The notes under the pieces: model-generated | Database searches by the model: none | The model's input: the letters and a program-made list of their open reading frames with translations, nothing else | What the model was told of the DNA's origin: nothing | Shown here: positions 24,923-34,385 of the stretch, piece by piece | Position numbering within the stretch: position 1 is the stretch's first letter | Layout of the letters: every line of letters begins with the position of its first letter | From: Palaemon carinicauda | Lineage: Eukaryota > Arthropoda > Malacostraca > Decapoda > Palaemonidae | DNA length: 64,000 bases | NCBI RefSeq assembly: GCF_036898095.1 | Contig: NC_090725.1 | Location: 209,615,070 to 209,679,069, forward strand | Reading direction: 5' to 3' | Program-made: the position numbers and the translations under genes

Positions 24923-25570
24923 TTGCATCATGTTTCCACGTGGTTGTAATTTCCAGGAAGATTCTCGACTAAAAGTTAGCCGAGAGAGAGTAGCCTCGCA
25001 CCCCTCGCCAAACAACATTAGTACCCCTTCTCCAAATTACTAAGTTGGCAACCTGACATCACCACGGGAATGATTTACTAGAAATTTCTAGAGTGAATTG
25101 AGTCAATATATAGGGACCTAGCAATGCATAGGAGACAGAAGAGATCCAGCATATCCCTTTGAGAGAGCCAACATCCGCCAGCCCTCTCTCCAGCCCTCTC
25201 TCCAGCCACTACAAAACTCCTCTCAAACGTGAATAGTGTTTTCATCTTAAACGTGAATAGTGATTTCTCTCCAACATATACCGTTTATAGTGTTGTTCAA
25301 ACATTGGTGATAATATTGTCTGTCTAAGTTAAAAGTGTAGTGTGTTAATTTAAGTACATTTTATAGTGCAAATTTTTGTAACTGACCCTGTGAAATTAGG
25401 TTAAACAGTGAAGTATATTTATTTTGCTTAAACACTTGGTAACCTTGTTTGTGCCTAAGGACATAAGAGTAACAGTTAAGTAAATATAAGCGTAATTGTG
25501 ATTTATTTTCTATGAGTGTTAAGGTGTCATTTATTCATTAATTGTCAAAATTAAATATTTTTATAGATTA
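24923..25570 (+). promoter_or_regulatory. possible LTR or promoter-like region
   Basis: A GC-richer block (24,925-25,210) carries TCAATATATAGGGACC at about 25,104, a TATA-box-like site. It is followed by a leader with a repeated CCAGCCCTCTCT (25,176-25,205) and a duplicated AACGTGAATAGTG (25,225-25,261). The layout resembles the U3-R part of an LTR or an RNA polymerase II promoter. No second LTR and no coding region is attached; the next element is a LINE. A solo LTR is possible. Confidence 0.3.
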
Positions 25571-26054
25571 ATTTTTAGTGAAACAAGTGATTGTATATTA
25601 TTTTATAGTAATTTTTTGTCTTAGTCTAAGGTCTAGTTCAGATTTAATATTTCGGGGGATTAATTTTGGCGTTAATTTTCTGGAATTTGTTAGTTTCTTT
25701 TTTATAGAATATATTTATTTTTTTGAAGGGTGTATTATTTTGATCACCAATATTTTTGTCAGTGCTTTGCTGGTATCCCCTGACTAAGAACTGAAGTAAA
25801 AGGTTGATTTAGGAATAGTTCACGTTAAAAGTAATCACCCAGTTTGTTTTGAGTGTAAAGTAAAGAGACCTTTTAGATATTCAGTGTTCATATATATTAA
25901 TGTCTGAGAGTTGCGTACTATTCTCAGAGCTCGAAGTTTTTCTATTGTGTATCGAATTATGTAATATAAGCAGGTGAGTTTTGGAGCTCTGGAATTTATG
26001 TAATTCACTAGTTGTAATAATGTAATAATTTTATAATGCATATAAAAATTAGAA
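25571..26054. other. AT-rich spacer upstream of the LINE
   Basis: T-rich unassigned sequence. The 69-codon plus-strand frame at 25,578-25,787 is composition-driven. Confidence 0.5.
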
Positions 26055-26077
26055 TAGCGCCAACGTTATCCCTGCGT

Positions 26078-26092
26078 GTCGTAAGAGGCGAC
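26078..26092 (+). promoter_or_regulatory. short hairpin in the LINE 5' leader
   Basis: GTCG and CGAC flank a 7-base loop (GTCGTAAGAGGCGAC). I recall this leader motif as recurrent in related elements. A role in RNA structure or translation is speculative. Confidence 0.4.
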
Positions 26093-26145
26093 TAAAAGGG
26101 ATGGGACGAGGGGGCTGGGAACCCTCTCTCCTGTAAAAGTATCCT

Positions 26146-29142
26146 GTGAGACAGCAACAAAGAGATGGAGCTGGGGGGAGAGTGACTGCTCCCCGCACTC
26201 TAGTTTTGGGGTGTTTGAATGTGCGTGGATGTAGTACGATAGAGAGTAAAAGATGTGAGATTGGAAGTATGTTTAGAAGTAGAAGGATGGATGTATTGGC
26301 CTTGTGTGAGACAAAGATGAAAGGAAAGGGTGAAGTGATGTTTGGTGAAATGTCTGGTAGAGTGTCTGGGATTGAAAGGGGAAGAGCGAGAGATGGTGTG
26401 GCTTTATTGTTGAGTGAATGGATGACAGGTAAAGTAGTGGAATGGAAGAAGATATCATCTAGGTTAATGTGGGTAAGGGTTAGGTTGGGTAGGGAATGTT
26501 GGGCGTTTGTCAGTGCGTATGGGCCAGGTAGTGAGAAAAGTGAAGAAGAGCGGAATGAGTTCTGGAGTGAATTAACTAGGTGTGTAGAAGGACTGGGTAG
26601 AAGGAATTATGTGGTTGTTATGGGTGACTTAAATGCTAGAGTGGGTGCTGGAGAGGTAGAAGGTGTCATTGGGAAATATGGCGTACCAGGTGAAAATGAG
26701 AGTGGTGAGAGACTGGTAGATATGTGTGTTGAACAAGAGATGGTAATAAGTGCTAGCTTTTTTAAAAAGAAAGATAAGAATAAGTATACATGGGTAAGAG
26801 TGGCAAATGGAAGAGTAGTAGAAAGGGCATTAATGGATTATGTGTTGATAACAAAAAGAATGTTTGGAAGATTGAAAGACGTGCACGTGTTTAGGGGTAT
26901 GGCTAACGGTATGTCTGATCATTTTTTGGTGGAAGGAAAATTGGTTGTAGCAAAAGAGTGGGGGAATAGAGTAGGTGGATGTAAAAGGGAGCTAGTGAGG
27001 GTTGAAGAGCTAATAAAACCGGGGGTAAAAAGTAAATATCAGGAAAGGTTGAAAATGGCATATGACGAGGTGAGAGTAAGAGAAACTGGTAATTTAGAGG
27101 AGGAGTGGAAGTTAGCAAAAGAAAATTTTGTTGGGATTGCAAGTGATGTATGTGGCAAGAAGGTTGTTGGAGGCAGCATGAGGAAGGGCAGTGAATGGTG
27201 GAATGAAGGAGTGAAGGTAAAAGTGGAAGAGAAAAAGAGGGCTTTTGAAGAATGGCTGCAGAGTAATAGTATAGAGAAGTATGAAAAATATAGAGAGAAA
27301 AAGGTGGAAGTAAAGCGCAAGGTACGTGAGGCAAAGAGGGCAGCTGACCTGAGGTGGGGTCAGGGACTGGGTCAGTCATATGAAGAGAATAAGAAGAAGT
27401 TTTGGAAAGAAGTGAAGAGAGTAAGGAAGGCCGGCGCAAGAATTGAAGAGACAGTGAAAGATGGAAATGGAAGGTTGTTAAAAGGAGAGGAGGTAAGGAA
27501 AAGGTGGGCGGAATATTTTGAAAGTTTGCTGAATGTTGAGGATGATAGGGAGGCAGATATAATTGCGGTTCCAGGTGTTGAGGTGCCAGTGATGGGAGAT
27601 GAGAATGAGAGAGAGATTACAATAGAGGAAGTGAGGAGAGCACTAGATGAAACGAGAGTAGGAAAAGCATCGGGTATGGATGGTGTGAAAGCTGAGATGT
27701 TGAAGGAAGGGGGTGTGACTGTACTTGAATGGTTGGTGAGATTGTTTAATGTGTGTTTTGTGTTGTCAATGGTACCAGTAGATTGGGTCTGTGCATGTAT
27801 TGTACCACTATATAAGGGTAAGGGAGATGTGCATGAGTGTTGTAATTCAAGAGGTATTAGTTTGTTGAGTGTAGTTGGAAAAGTGTATGGTAGAATACTG
27901 ATTAATAGGATTAAGGATAAAACAGAGAATGCAATCTTGGAAGTACAGGGTGGTTTTAGAAGAGGTAGGGGTTGTATGAATCAGATTTTTACAGTTAGGC
28001 AGATATGCGAGAAATATTTAGCAAAAGGTAAGGAGGTGTATGTTGCGTTTATGGATCTGGAGAAAGCATATGATAGAGTTGATAGGGAAGCAATGTGGAA
28101 TGTGATGAGGTTATATGGAGTTGGTGGAAGGTTGTTGCAAGCAGTGAAAAGTTTCTACACAGGTAGTAAAGCATGTGTTAGAATAGGAAATGAGGTGAGC
28201 GATTGGTTTCCGGTGAGAGTGGGGCTGAGACAGGGATGTGTGATGTCGCCGTGGTTGTTTAACTTGTATGTTGATGGAGTGGTGAGAGAGGTGAATGCTA
28301 GAGTGCTTGGACGAGGATTAAAACTGGTAGGCGAGAATGATCATGAATGGGAAGTAAATCAGTTGTTGTTTGCGGATGATACTGTACTGGTAGCAGACAC
28401 AGAAGAGAAGCTTGACCGACTAGTGACAGAATTTGGAAGGGTGTGTGAGAGAAGGAAGTTGAGAGTTAATGTGGGTAAGAGTAAGGTTATGAGATGTACG
28501 AGAAGGGAAGGTGGTGCAAGGTTGAATGTCATGTTGAATGGAGAGTTACTTGAGGAGGTGGATCAGTTTAAGTACTTGGGGTCTGTTGTTGCAGCAAATG
28601 GTGGAGTGGAAGCAGATGTACGTCAGAGAGTGAATGAAGGTTGCAAAGTGTTGGGGGCAGTTAAGGGAGTAGTAAAAAATAGAGGATTGGGCATGAATGT
28701 AAAGAGAGTTCTATATGAGAAAGTGATTGTACCAACTGTGATGTATGGATCGGAGTTGTGGGGAATGAAAGTGATGGAGAGACAGAAATTGAATGTGTTT
28801 GAGATGAAGTGTCTGAGGAGTATGGCTGGTGTATCTCGAGTAGATAGGGTTAGGAACGAAGTGGTGAGGGTGAGAACGGGTGTAAGAAATGAGTTAGCGG
28901 CTAGAGTGGATATGAATGTGTTGAGGTGGTTTGGCCATGTTGAGAGAATGGAAAATAGCTGTCTGCTAAAGAAGGTGATGAATGCAAGAGTTGATGGGAG
29001 AAGTACAAGAGGAAGGCCAAGGTTTGGGTGGATGGATGGTGTGAAGAAAGCTCTGGGTGATAGGAGGATAGATGTGAGAGAGGCAAGAGAGCGTGCTAGA
29101 AATAGGAATGAATGGCGAGCGATTGTGACGCAGTTCCGGTAG
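26146..29142 (+). CDS. LINE polyprotein: APE endonuclease and reverse transcriptase, about 1,000 residues
   Basis: Residues numbered from a GTG at 26,146. The endonuclease holds LGCLNVRG (21-28), CETK with the metal-binding Glu at 55, GDLNARVG (160-167) and SDHF with Asp258/His259. The reverse transcriptase includes GKASGMDGVKAEML, PLYKGKGD (554-561), GGFRRGRGC near 604, FMDLEKAYDRV with Asp637, a GLRQGC motif and FADD (742-745). A C-terminal region has WFGHVERM from 928. All catalytic residues I can place are present and there is no internal stop. The open frame begins after a TAA at 26,134, and the first ATG in frame is codon 42, inside the endonuclease domain, so the true start is unclear: a lost ATG or non-AUG initiation. 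The coding strand is very poor in C and rich in G and A. It would copy its own mRNA into the genome. Confidence 0.88.
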   Translation: MRQQQRDGAGGRVTAPRTLVLGCLNVRGCSTIESKRCEIGSMFRSRRMDVLALCETKMKGKGEVMFGEMSGRVSGIERGRARDGVALLLSEWMTGKVVEWKKISSRLMWVRVRLGRECWAFVSAYGPGSEKSEEERNEFWSELTRCVEGLGRRNYVVVMGDLNARVGAGEVEGVIGKYGVPGENESGERLVDMCVEQEMVISASFFKKKDKNKYTWVRVANGRVVERALMDYVLITKRMFGRLKDVHVFRGMANGMSDHFLVEGKLVVAKEWGNRVGGCKRELVRVEELIKPGVKSKYQERLKMAYDEVRVRETGNLEEEWKLAKENFVGIASDVCGKKVVGGSMRKGSEWWNEGVKVKVEEKKRAFEEWLQSNSIEKYEKYREKKVEVKRKVREAKRAADLRWGQGLGQSYEENKKKFWKEVKRVRKAGARIEETVKDGNGRLLKGEEVRKRWAEYFESLLNVEDDREADIIAVPGVEVPVMGDENEREITIEEVRRALDETRVGKASGMDGVKAEMLKEGGVTVLEWLVRLFNVCFVLSMVPVDWVCACIVPLYKGKGDVHECCNSRGISLLSVVGKVYGRILINRIKDKTENAILEVQGGFRRGRGCMNQIFTVRQICEKYLAKGKEVYVAFMDLEKAYDRVDREAMWNVMRLYGVGGRLLQAVKSFYTGSKACVRIGNEVSDWFPVRVGLRQGCVMSPWLFNLYVDGVVREVNARVLGRGLKLVGENDHEWEVNQLLFADDTVLVADTEEKLDRLVTEFGRVCERRKLRVNVGKSKVMRCTRREGGARLNVMLNGELLEEVDQFKYLGSVVAANGGVEADVRQRVNEGCKVLGAVKGVVKNRGLGMNVKRVLYEKVIVPTVMYGSELWGMKVMERQKLNVFEMKCLRSMAGVSRVDRVRNEVVRVRTGVRNELAARVDMNVLRWFGHVERMENSCLLKKVMNARVDGRSTRGRPRFGWMDGVKKALGDRRIDVREARERARNRNEWRAIVTQFR

Positions 29143-29386
29143 GCCCTGCTGCTTCCTCCGGTGCCTTAGATGACCGCGGAGGTAGCAGCAGTAGGGGACT
29201 CAGCAGTATGAAGCTTCATCTGTGGTGGAAATGTGGGAGGTTGGGCTGTGGCACCCTAGCAGTACCAGCTGAACTCGGCTGAGTCCCTGGTTAGGCTGGA
29301 GGAACGTAGAGAGTAGAGGTCCCCTTTTTGTTTTGTTTCTTGTTGTTGTCGGCTACCCCCCAAAATTGGGGGAAGTGCCTTTGGTA

Positions 29387-29423
29387 TATGTATGTATGTA
29401 TGTATATATATATAAATTTATAT

Positions 29424-29474
<51 letters not shown>

Positions 29475-29479
29475 TATAA

Positions 29480-29522
<43 letters not shown>
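29387..29522. repeat. (TATG)n-(TA)n microsatellite between LINE and transposon
   Basis: Forms the LINE's 3' tail on the left and the insertion site of the integrase transposon on the right. Several ATATAAAT interruptions. Confidence 0.95.
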
Positions 29523-29526
<4 letters not shown>

Positions 29527-29835
29527 ACAGTAAGAACACGTACCTAAGGATTACGCGTAATCCCTGAATATTTCAGTAAATACACGTATTCCCCGTTTCA
29601 CTCAGGGATTTCATGTAATCACTGAAATTTCCAGTGATTACGCGAAATCCCGGAAATTAGACCTGTCATTTTACGTGTTCTTACTATTAAGCATTCAGTG
29701 AATTTGCGTAACCTTCGTCTATGAACATTTCAATTAAACACAGTACAATTACACACATACAATTACACACAGCATAGTTTAACTTAACGACCTTTCAGTT
29801 TCGTTAGTGAGTGTTTGTGTTTAAACGACCGAGAC

Positions 29836-30780
29836 ATGAGCGAATGGTTCAGTTTTCAAAAGTGTCTGATCCACTGCTCGTTGCTTCATTCTTCCTCTTC
29901 TTCAAGCAACTCTGACTTGTTACTTCATTCTTCCTCTTCCTCCAGCAAAGTCAAGATGTCTATCGAGGAAAGGTTTACACAAAACCTCATGGATCATTTT
30001 AAAGAAAACAAAAAAGGATTAATTCCAAAGTGTGACTATCAGAAGACCATCGATGCCCTGAAAGCAGCAGCTGATAACTCACATGCCAAGGGCCGGCACG
30101 GATATTATCTGTTGGTGGCCTGGATGGCTGACAATGACTCACAAGACTGGCCTACAGGCATCAAGTTTGTTCAGTTCCAGAAAAACAGTGCTCTCCATTC
30201 CGGGATCAAGTGCTCTCCATATTCTGCCATGTTTGGCTGTGAGGCTCGTGTAGGACTTACTACCTCGTCTTTGCCGATGGAAGTGATTGGTCAAATGGAG
30301 ACTGAGGAGGATCTTCTTACTGTCACGCCAATCAGGCAAGACTCTGACAATGACAACTCTCTCTCCCAAACTGATGGTGTTGCAAACCAGATCCAAGGTA
30401 CAAGTCATGAAACACCAATACATGATTTGACAGAGGATGTTCTGCTCCCAGTCGAACATGGCAGCACTACAACACAATACACTGGTGACAATGTAACAAG
30501 TCAGCCAATGGCAGCTGAAATCCTTGATCTACCCACAGGACCTTCCTCGCCCACAGCAACACCATCTGCCTACAATGTTGAGAGTCCTGTTTCTTCTGGA
30601 GAATCAGAAGAGCCCGTAACGTCTCTCACACCCTCTCTATCTGACAGTCCTGTTTCCTATTTTAAAAACCACAGAATTGCAGAACGCATCAAAGAAATCA
30701 AAAGGCGTTGTCATGAAGCAGCCAATGCACAAACTTCTCATGCAGAAAGGATGGTGAAAAGAAGTCGCGTAGATCTGTGA
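29836..30780 (+). pseudogene. KRBA2-type integrase with in-frame loss of the DDE core
   Basis: The frame is open to the TGA at 30,778-30,780; ATG codons at 29,836 and 29,956 are possible starts. From the second, MSIEERFTQNLMDHFKENKK and GRHGYYLL match the N-terminus of KRAB-A domain-containing protein 2-like integrases. At about 30,110 this joins directly to VAWMADNDSQDWPTGIKFVQ and FQKNSALHSGIKCSPYSAMF, the end of the catalytic core. About 200 residues, including the zinc-binding segment and all three acidic catalytic residues, are absent without a frameshift. Ser/Thr-rich tail sequence follows. Beyond the stop the same frame continues (GDNVAVPVPLVDHERGNPRN), then a shifted frame shows LYSRNQFDLCPQ and a Cys-rich end (RRCKCLK near 31,100), so the stop is premature. 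It cannot catalyse transposition. Confidence 0.8.
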
Positions 30781-31099
30781 GCTGGCGAACAAGGAGACAA
30801 TGTAGCTGTGCCAGTTCCACTTGTTGATCATGAGAGAGGCAATCCTAGAAATATCCTTGGTGTCATAATTGACAGACGAGAAGACACACTAATACAGGAT
30901 AGCCATAAAAGCTAGTATTCTCAGTGGTCTGTATTCCAGAAATCAATTCGATCTGTGCCCTCAGCACCTTCTAAACACTGACGACATGAACAGTGAAAAA
31001 ACAGTTTCACTGCGCTCGGCGGTGATTTCTCAATCTGCTTCAGGTGGACAAGGCTTCACAAGATGTAACTGTTACTGACACCCAAAAGTGTAGTACAAG

Positions 31100-31490
31100 G
31101 CGATGTAAATGCCTAAAGCTGGGCTTCTGTGTAACTCACGATATCATAGCAGCCTCAATTGTTGTAACAATTAACATGTCAATGATTTCTGTTATTCTTT
31201 AGAACTTTTAAATGCTTTGTTTTAGGTCGTGGAACAGTTTACGTTGTGTGTGTGTTTGACCAATAAAATTCTGTATGTTTGCATTTTTTAATGTTAATTC
31301 TATTTTTTATCTAGTTACTTACTAATATGCTAGTCGCAACGTTGGCATTGATGATGAAATGAGCTTCAGGGATTACGTGTAATTACTGGGACCATTTTTC
31401 AGAGATTTCGCGTAATTACTGGAAAATTCAGTGATTACGTGAAATTTCTAAGTGAAACAGGTAATACGTGTATTCACTGTTCTTACTGTA

Positions 31491-31493
<3 letters not shown>
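31100..31493. other. 3' end of the transposon: cysteine-rich tail remnant and right inverted repeat
   Basis: Coding similarity fades near 31,140. An AATAAA at 31,262-31,267 could serve as a polyadenylation signal. The terminal inverted-repeat region occupies about 31,365-31,493. Confidence 0.5.
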
Positions 31494-31563
<70 letters not shown>

Positions 31564-31606
31564 GTGTGTGTGTGTATGTCTCTGTGTGTATGCGTGTATG
31601 TTTGTT
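31494..31606. repeat. (TA)n-(TG)n microsatellite
   Basis: About 62 bp of TA followed by interrupted GT up to about 31,600. It is the right border of the integrase transposon. Confidence 0.95.
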
Positions 31607-31795
31607 TAAAACAACAACAAACGCCGCCGTTTCCTGCCCACTGCGGGACAAAGGCCTCAGCCATGTCTTTATTCATGTCTGAGGTTTGGCCAGTTTTCAT
31701 CACTAAGCTGGCCAACTGCGAATTGGTGGCAGCCCTGACTAGTACAACTTTGCTGATGTATGGCGCTACACAAACCATTTCACCAGGTTGAGGTA
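31607..31795 (-). pseudogene. LINE 3'-terminal fragment
   Basis: On the minus strand the frame reads KDMAEAFVPQWAGNGGV, matching the last conserved residues of LINE reverse transcriptases (an EAFVLQW-type end), followed by a (GTTGTT)n-like tail at 31,610. The plus-strand text GGGACAAAGGCCTCAGCCAT is the mirror of the end of the fragment at 33,490-33,862, so the two are related families. Confidence 0.6.
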
Positions 31796-31839
31796 TACTC
31801 ACTCAGAAAGGGATGAATATACAGTATGTTAGCTATACC

Positions 31840-31933
<94 letters not shown>

Positions 31934-31991
31934 ATGTATATATATAATATACTCACTCAGAAACGGATATATATATACAGCATATAAGCTA

Positions 31992-32051
<60 letters not shown>

Positions 32052-32091
32052 TTGTTTGTGTGGTATGTGGCTATATTTTTCATATTTTAAT

Positions 32092-32134
<43 letters not shown>
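31791..32134. repeat. duplicated 55-bp segment with TA tracts, then (CT)n
   Basis: TATACTCACTCAGAAA and the next 40 or so bases (to AGCTATAC) occur at 31,791-31,838 and 31,949-31,996, each followed by a long TA tract (31,849-31,915 and about 31,995-32,049). A CT tract closes the region at 32,095-32,134. Confidence 0.85.
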
Positions 32135-32136
<2 letters not shown>

Positions 32137-32617
32137 GGAATCCTTGTTTTTCTACTAAACTATGTAGAAACTGAAAAGTAGCGTAGGTTCACGTTGTAAA
32201 TATCTTGTGTACTAAGGGCTCAAGTATGTAAGCGTCTGCAGTACCACTTGGATGTGAAGAGGAGATCCCGTAGAGTGGAATGGTTAGGTCGAAGGTAATG
32301 TCCATTTTCACATTTCCTACCTTGCGTTGGACGCGAATTAAGGTGGTTGTGTGTCGAATTAGGTTTTAATGTGTGTCGTAGTTGTAAACGTAAACTGGTT
32401 TGGTCTTTTTGATGAAGGAAGATGAAAATACCTTCTCTTTTCTCTTACATCTGTCTAGATGCTGAAGTCTATTTTGTTATTAGATGACTATGTTTAAGAA
32501 GCCTTGTATTTTTGATAGCGATTGTGATTCACAGTCCGTGTGCTTTGATATGCCTTCATATATGACATATATATGATTATACAGGATATATGTATATGTG
32601 TATGGATATACATATCA
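32135..32617. other. no recognisable feature
   Basis: Unassigned sequence between the CT tract and a minus-strand LINE fragment. Confidence 0.55.
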
Positions 32618-33313
32618 TCATCATCATCTCCTACGCCTATTGACGCAAAGGGCCTCGGTTAGATTTCGTCAGTCGTCTCTATCTTGAGCTTTAAATTCAA
32701 TACTTCTCCATTCATCATCTCCTACTTCGTGCTTCATAGTCCTCAGACATGTAGGCGTAGGTCTTCTAACTCTTCTAATGCCTTGTGGAGCCCAGCTGAA
32801 CGTTTGATGAACCAATCTCTCTTGGGGAGTGCGGAGAGCATGCGCAAACCATCTCCATTTACCCTTCACCATGATCTCATCCACATATGGCACTCAAATA
32901 ATATCGCTTATAGTTTCATTTCTAATGCTGTTCTGCCATTTAACTCCTTATCTCCTTCTGAGGGCTTTGTTCTCAAATCTACAAAATCTATTGGAGATTG
33001 TTTCATTGTCATACCATGACTCATGTCCACAGTTACACTGATCTCACTTAACTGATATATAGTCTGATTTATGTAATTTCAGGTGATCTGATATCCAAAT
33101 TTTACTTAACTTAGTCATTGTCTGATTTGATTTTTTCAATCTTTCACTAAACTAATTCTAAAGACCCTGTATTGGAGATCATAGTTCCTAAGTTCTTGAA
33201 TGATTCTACCTCATTAATCCTTTCTCCTTCCAATGATATTTCATCTTCCGTTGCATACTCCGTTCTCATCATCTCTGTCTTTCGTCTTTTTATCTTGAGC
33301 CCAACTTCGTGTG
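32618..33313 (-). pseudogene. LINE reverse transcriptase C-terminal fragment
   Basis: Reading down from 33,313 on the minus strand: [20 protein letters not shown], then INEVESFKNLGTMIS, the thumb segment after the catalytic palm. After stops comes GKWRWFAHALRTPQERLVHQ (about 32,866-32,800), and then GDDEWRSIEFKAQDRDD to 32,669. The WFGHVLR-like motif marks the C-terminal domain of RTE-like LINEs. The end carries (GAT)n and CCGAGGCCCTTTGCGTCAAT near 32,630-32,655; that end motif recurs just before the LINE fragment at 14,088. Multiple stops show it is dead. Confidence 0.75.
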
Positions 33314-33399
33314 GTATTTCATGAATATTTCATGAATGAATGCATGAAATATGTATATACATATACCGATATATCTATATCTATCTATCTACCTATATA

Positions 33400-33401
<2 letters not shown>

Positions 33402-33481
<80 letters not shown>
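33402..33481. repeat. (TA)n microsatellite
   Basis: About 78 bp of TA preceded by CTAT repeats. The next LINE fragment starts immediately after it. Confidence 0.97.
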
Positions 33482-33485
<4 letters not shown>

Positions 33486-33489
33486 TACA

Positions 33490-33862
33490 TACACAACTCA
33501 GAGAGCTCTGGAAAGAATATGATTGAAATAACACTAAGAGATAGAAAAAGAGCAACATAGATACAAGAGCAAGCTAGAGTAGAGGATATTCTAACAATAT
33601 TTAAGAAAAAGAAATAGTCATATGCAAGACATACAATGAGAATGACAGACAATAGATAGACATTGAGAATAACAGAATATGTTCATAGAGATTACAAAAG
33701 AAGTAGGGAAAGGAAGAGAAGATGATGGATTGACGAACTAAGAAAGTTTGCGTGTGTGGACTGGCATAGAAAGACCATAAATTCAAACGCAAGTGTTAGT
33801 ACATGTCTGAGGCCTTTATTCTGCATTGGACTTGCAACGGCTGATGATGATGATGATGATGT
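33490..33862 (+). pseudogene. LINE reverse transcriptase C-terminus with (GAT)n tail
   Basis: The plus-strand frame reads [17 protein letters not shown], then after stops ARHTMRMTDNR, DYKRSRERKRR and ELRKFACVDWHRKTIN. These match in order the C-terminal part of LINE reverse transcriptases (an AMER..LGISLRDR block, a GH..RR.DNRW block and a W.DDLR block). It ends with CATGTCTGAGGCCTTTATTC and a GAT repeat at 33,843-33,862, typical of 3' tails. Truncated at the TA microsatellite on the left. Confidence 0.75.
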
Positions 33863-33929
33863 AGATTATTGTATATATTATGCACTCTTTACATTTCATA
33901 AGTTTGGTATGTTACAAACGCATGCGCAG

Positions 33930-34380
33930 GAGTCGTGCTGATGTATGCCTTGCAGAGTACTACTCTACATAACCCCATTGGTGTGTCGAAATATAGGAAT
34001 ATACGAATCGGATTTTCATTTTTCCATTCCCGCAATCATCTGTCTTCATCTACAATACTGCTCATCTCATATCAACATGGCCCAGTGACTAAACTATTCA
34101 GCATTTTTAGGGATCATCGAAATCCAGTATTTGCATCGAGCCGTCATTTACCCTCGACCACATGTGGATCTTACAGTGGTTGTACTTTGTTTGTGAACCG
34201 TTCATGCAGTGCCAGTGCAGTTATTGCCCTTGCCGCCCCACCCAGGAGCCCTCCCACAGTCGGTCTTCCGTTGCCATTTGCCACTGTTGATCTAGTGTAA
34301 TTTTAAAATAAGAACTGTAAAAAGTCTTTCTTATTTTTTCGTCTTTTCTATTAAACTGTGGGTGATAGCTTAAAACAATT
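33930..34380 (+). mobile_element. possible 5' LTR/leader of the Ty3/gypsy element
   Basis: Less AT-rich block directly upstream of the decayed gag-pol. It contains a CCCTTGCCGCCCCACCCAGG segment and an AATTTTAAAATAAGAACTG stretch. No second copy exists in the window because the element is cut off on the right, so LTR status rests on position alone. Confidence 0.3.
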
Positions 34381-34385
34381 CATAA

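Larger units (their letters stand above)
26055..29398 (+). mobile_element. near full-length RTE-like LINE
   Basis: A GC-richer block begins near 26,055 with GCGCCAACGTTATCCCTGCG, followed by a short 5' leader, a single long open frame (to 29,142) and a roughly 240-bp 3' untranslated region. The latter includes CCGCGGAGGTAGCAGCAG and ends in CTACCCCCCAAAATTGGGGG and a TATG/TA tail. One ORF with endonuclease plus reverse transcriptase and a short 3' end closing in simple repeats fits RTE-type LINEs. The absence of internal stops suggests recent insertion. A target duplication is hidden by the simple repeat on the right. Confidence 0.85.
29523..31493 (+). mobile_element. KRBA2-like integrase transposon (Ginger-like), copy A with deleted core
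   Basis: The left end reads TGTTACAGTAAGAACA and the right end, on the minus strand, TGGTACAGTAAGAACA. The inverted similarity continues inward: ATACACGTATT, GTTTCACT, then CACGTAATCACTGAA-like and TTACGCGAAAT blocks. The terminal regions carry repeated palindromic GATTACGCGTAATC-type motifs, likely transposase-binding sites. The element sits in a TA microsatellite, so TATA on both sides may be the 4-bp target duplication but cannot be proven. Length is 1,971 bp. It encodes an integrase-like protein lacking its catalytic core, so it is non-autonomous. Confidence 0.75.

Noticed and set aside
26903..27439. 178-codon minus-strand frame
   Set aside because: It lies entirely opposite the intact LINE frame and exists because the LINE coding strand is poor in C and rich in G and A.
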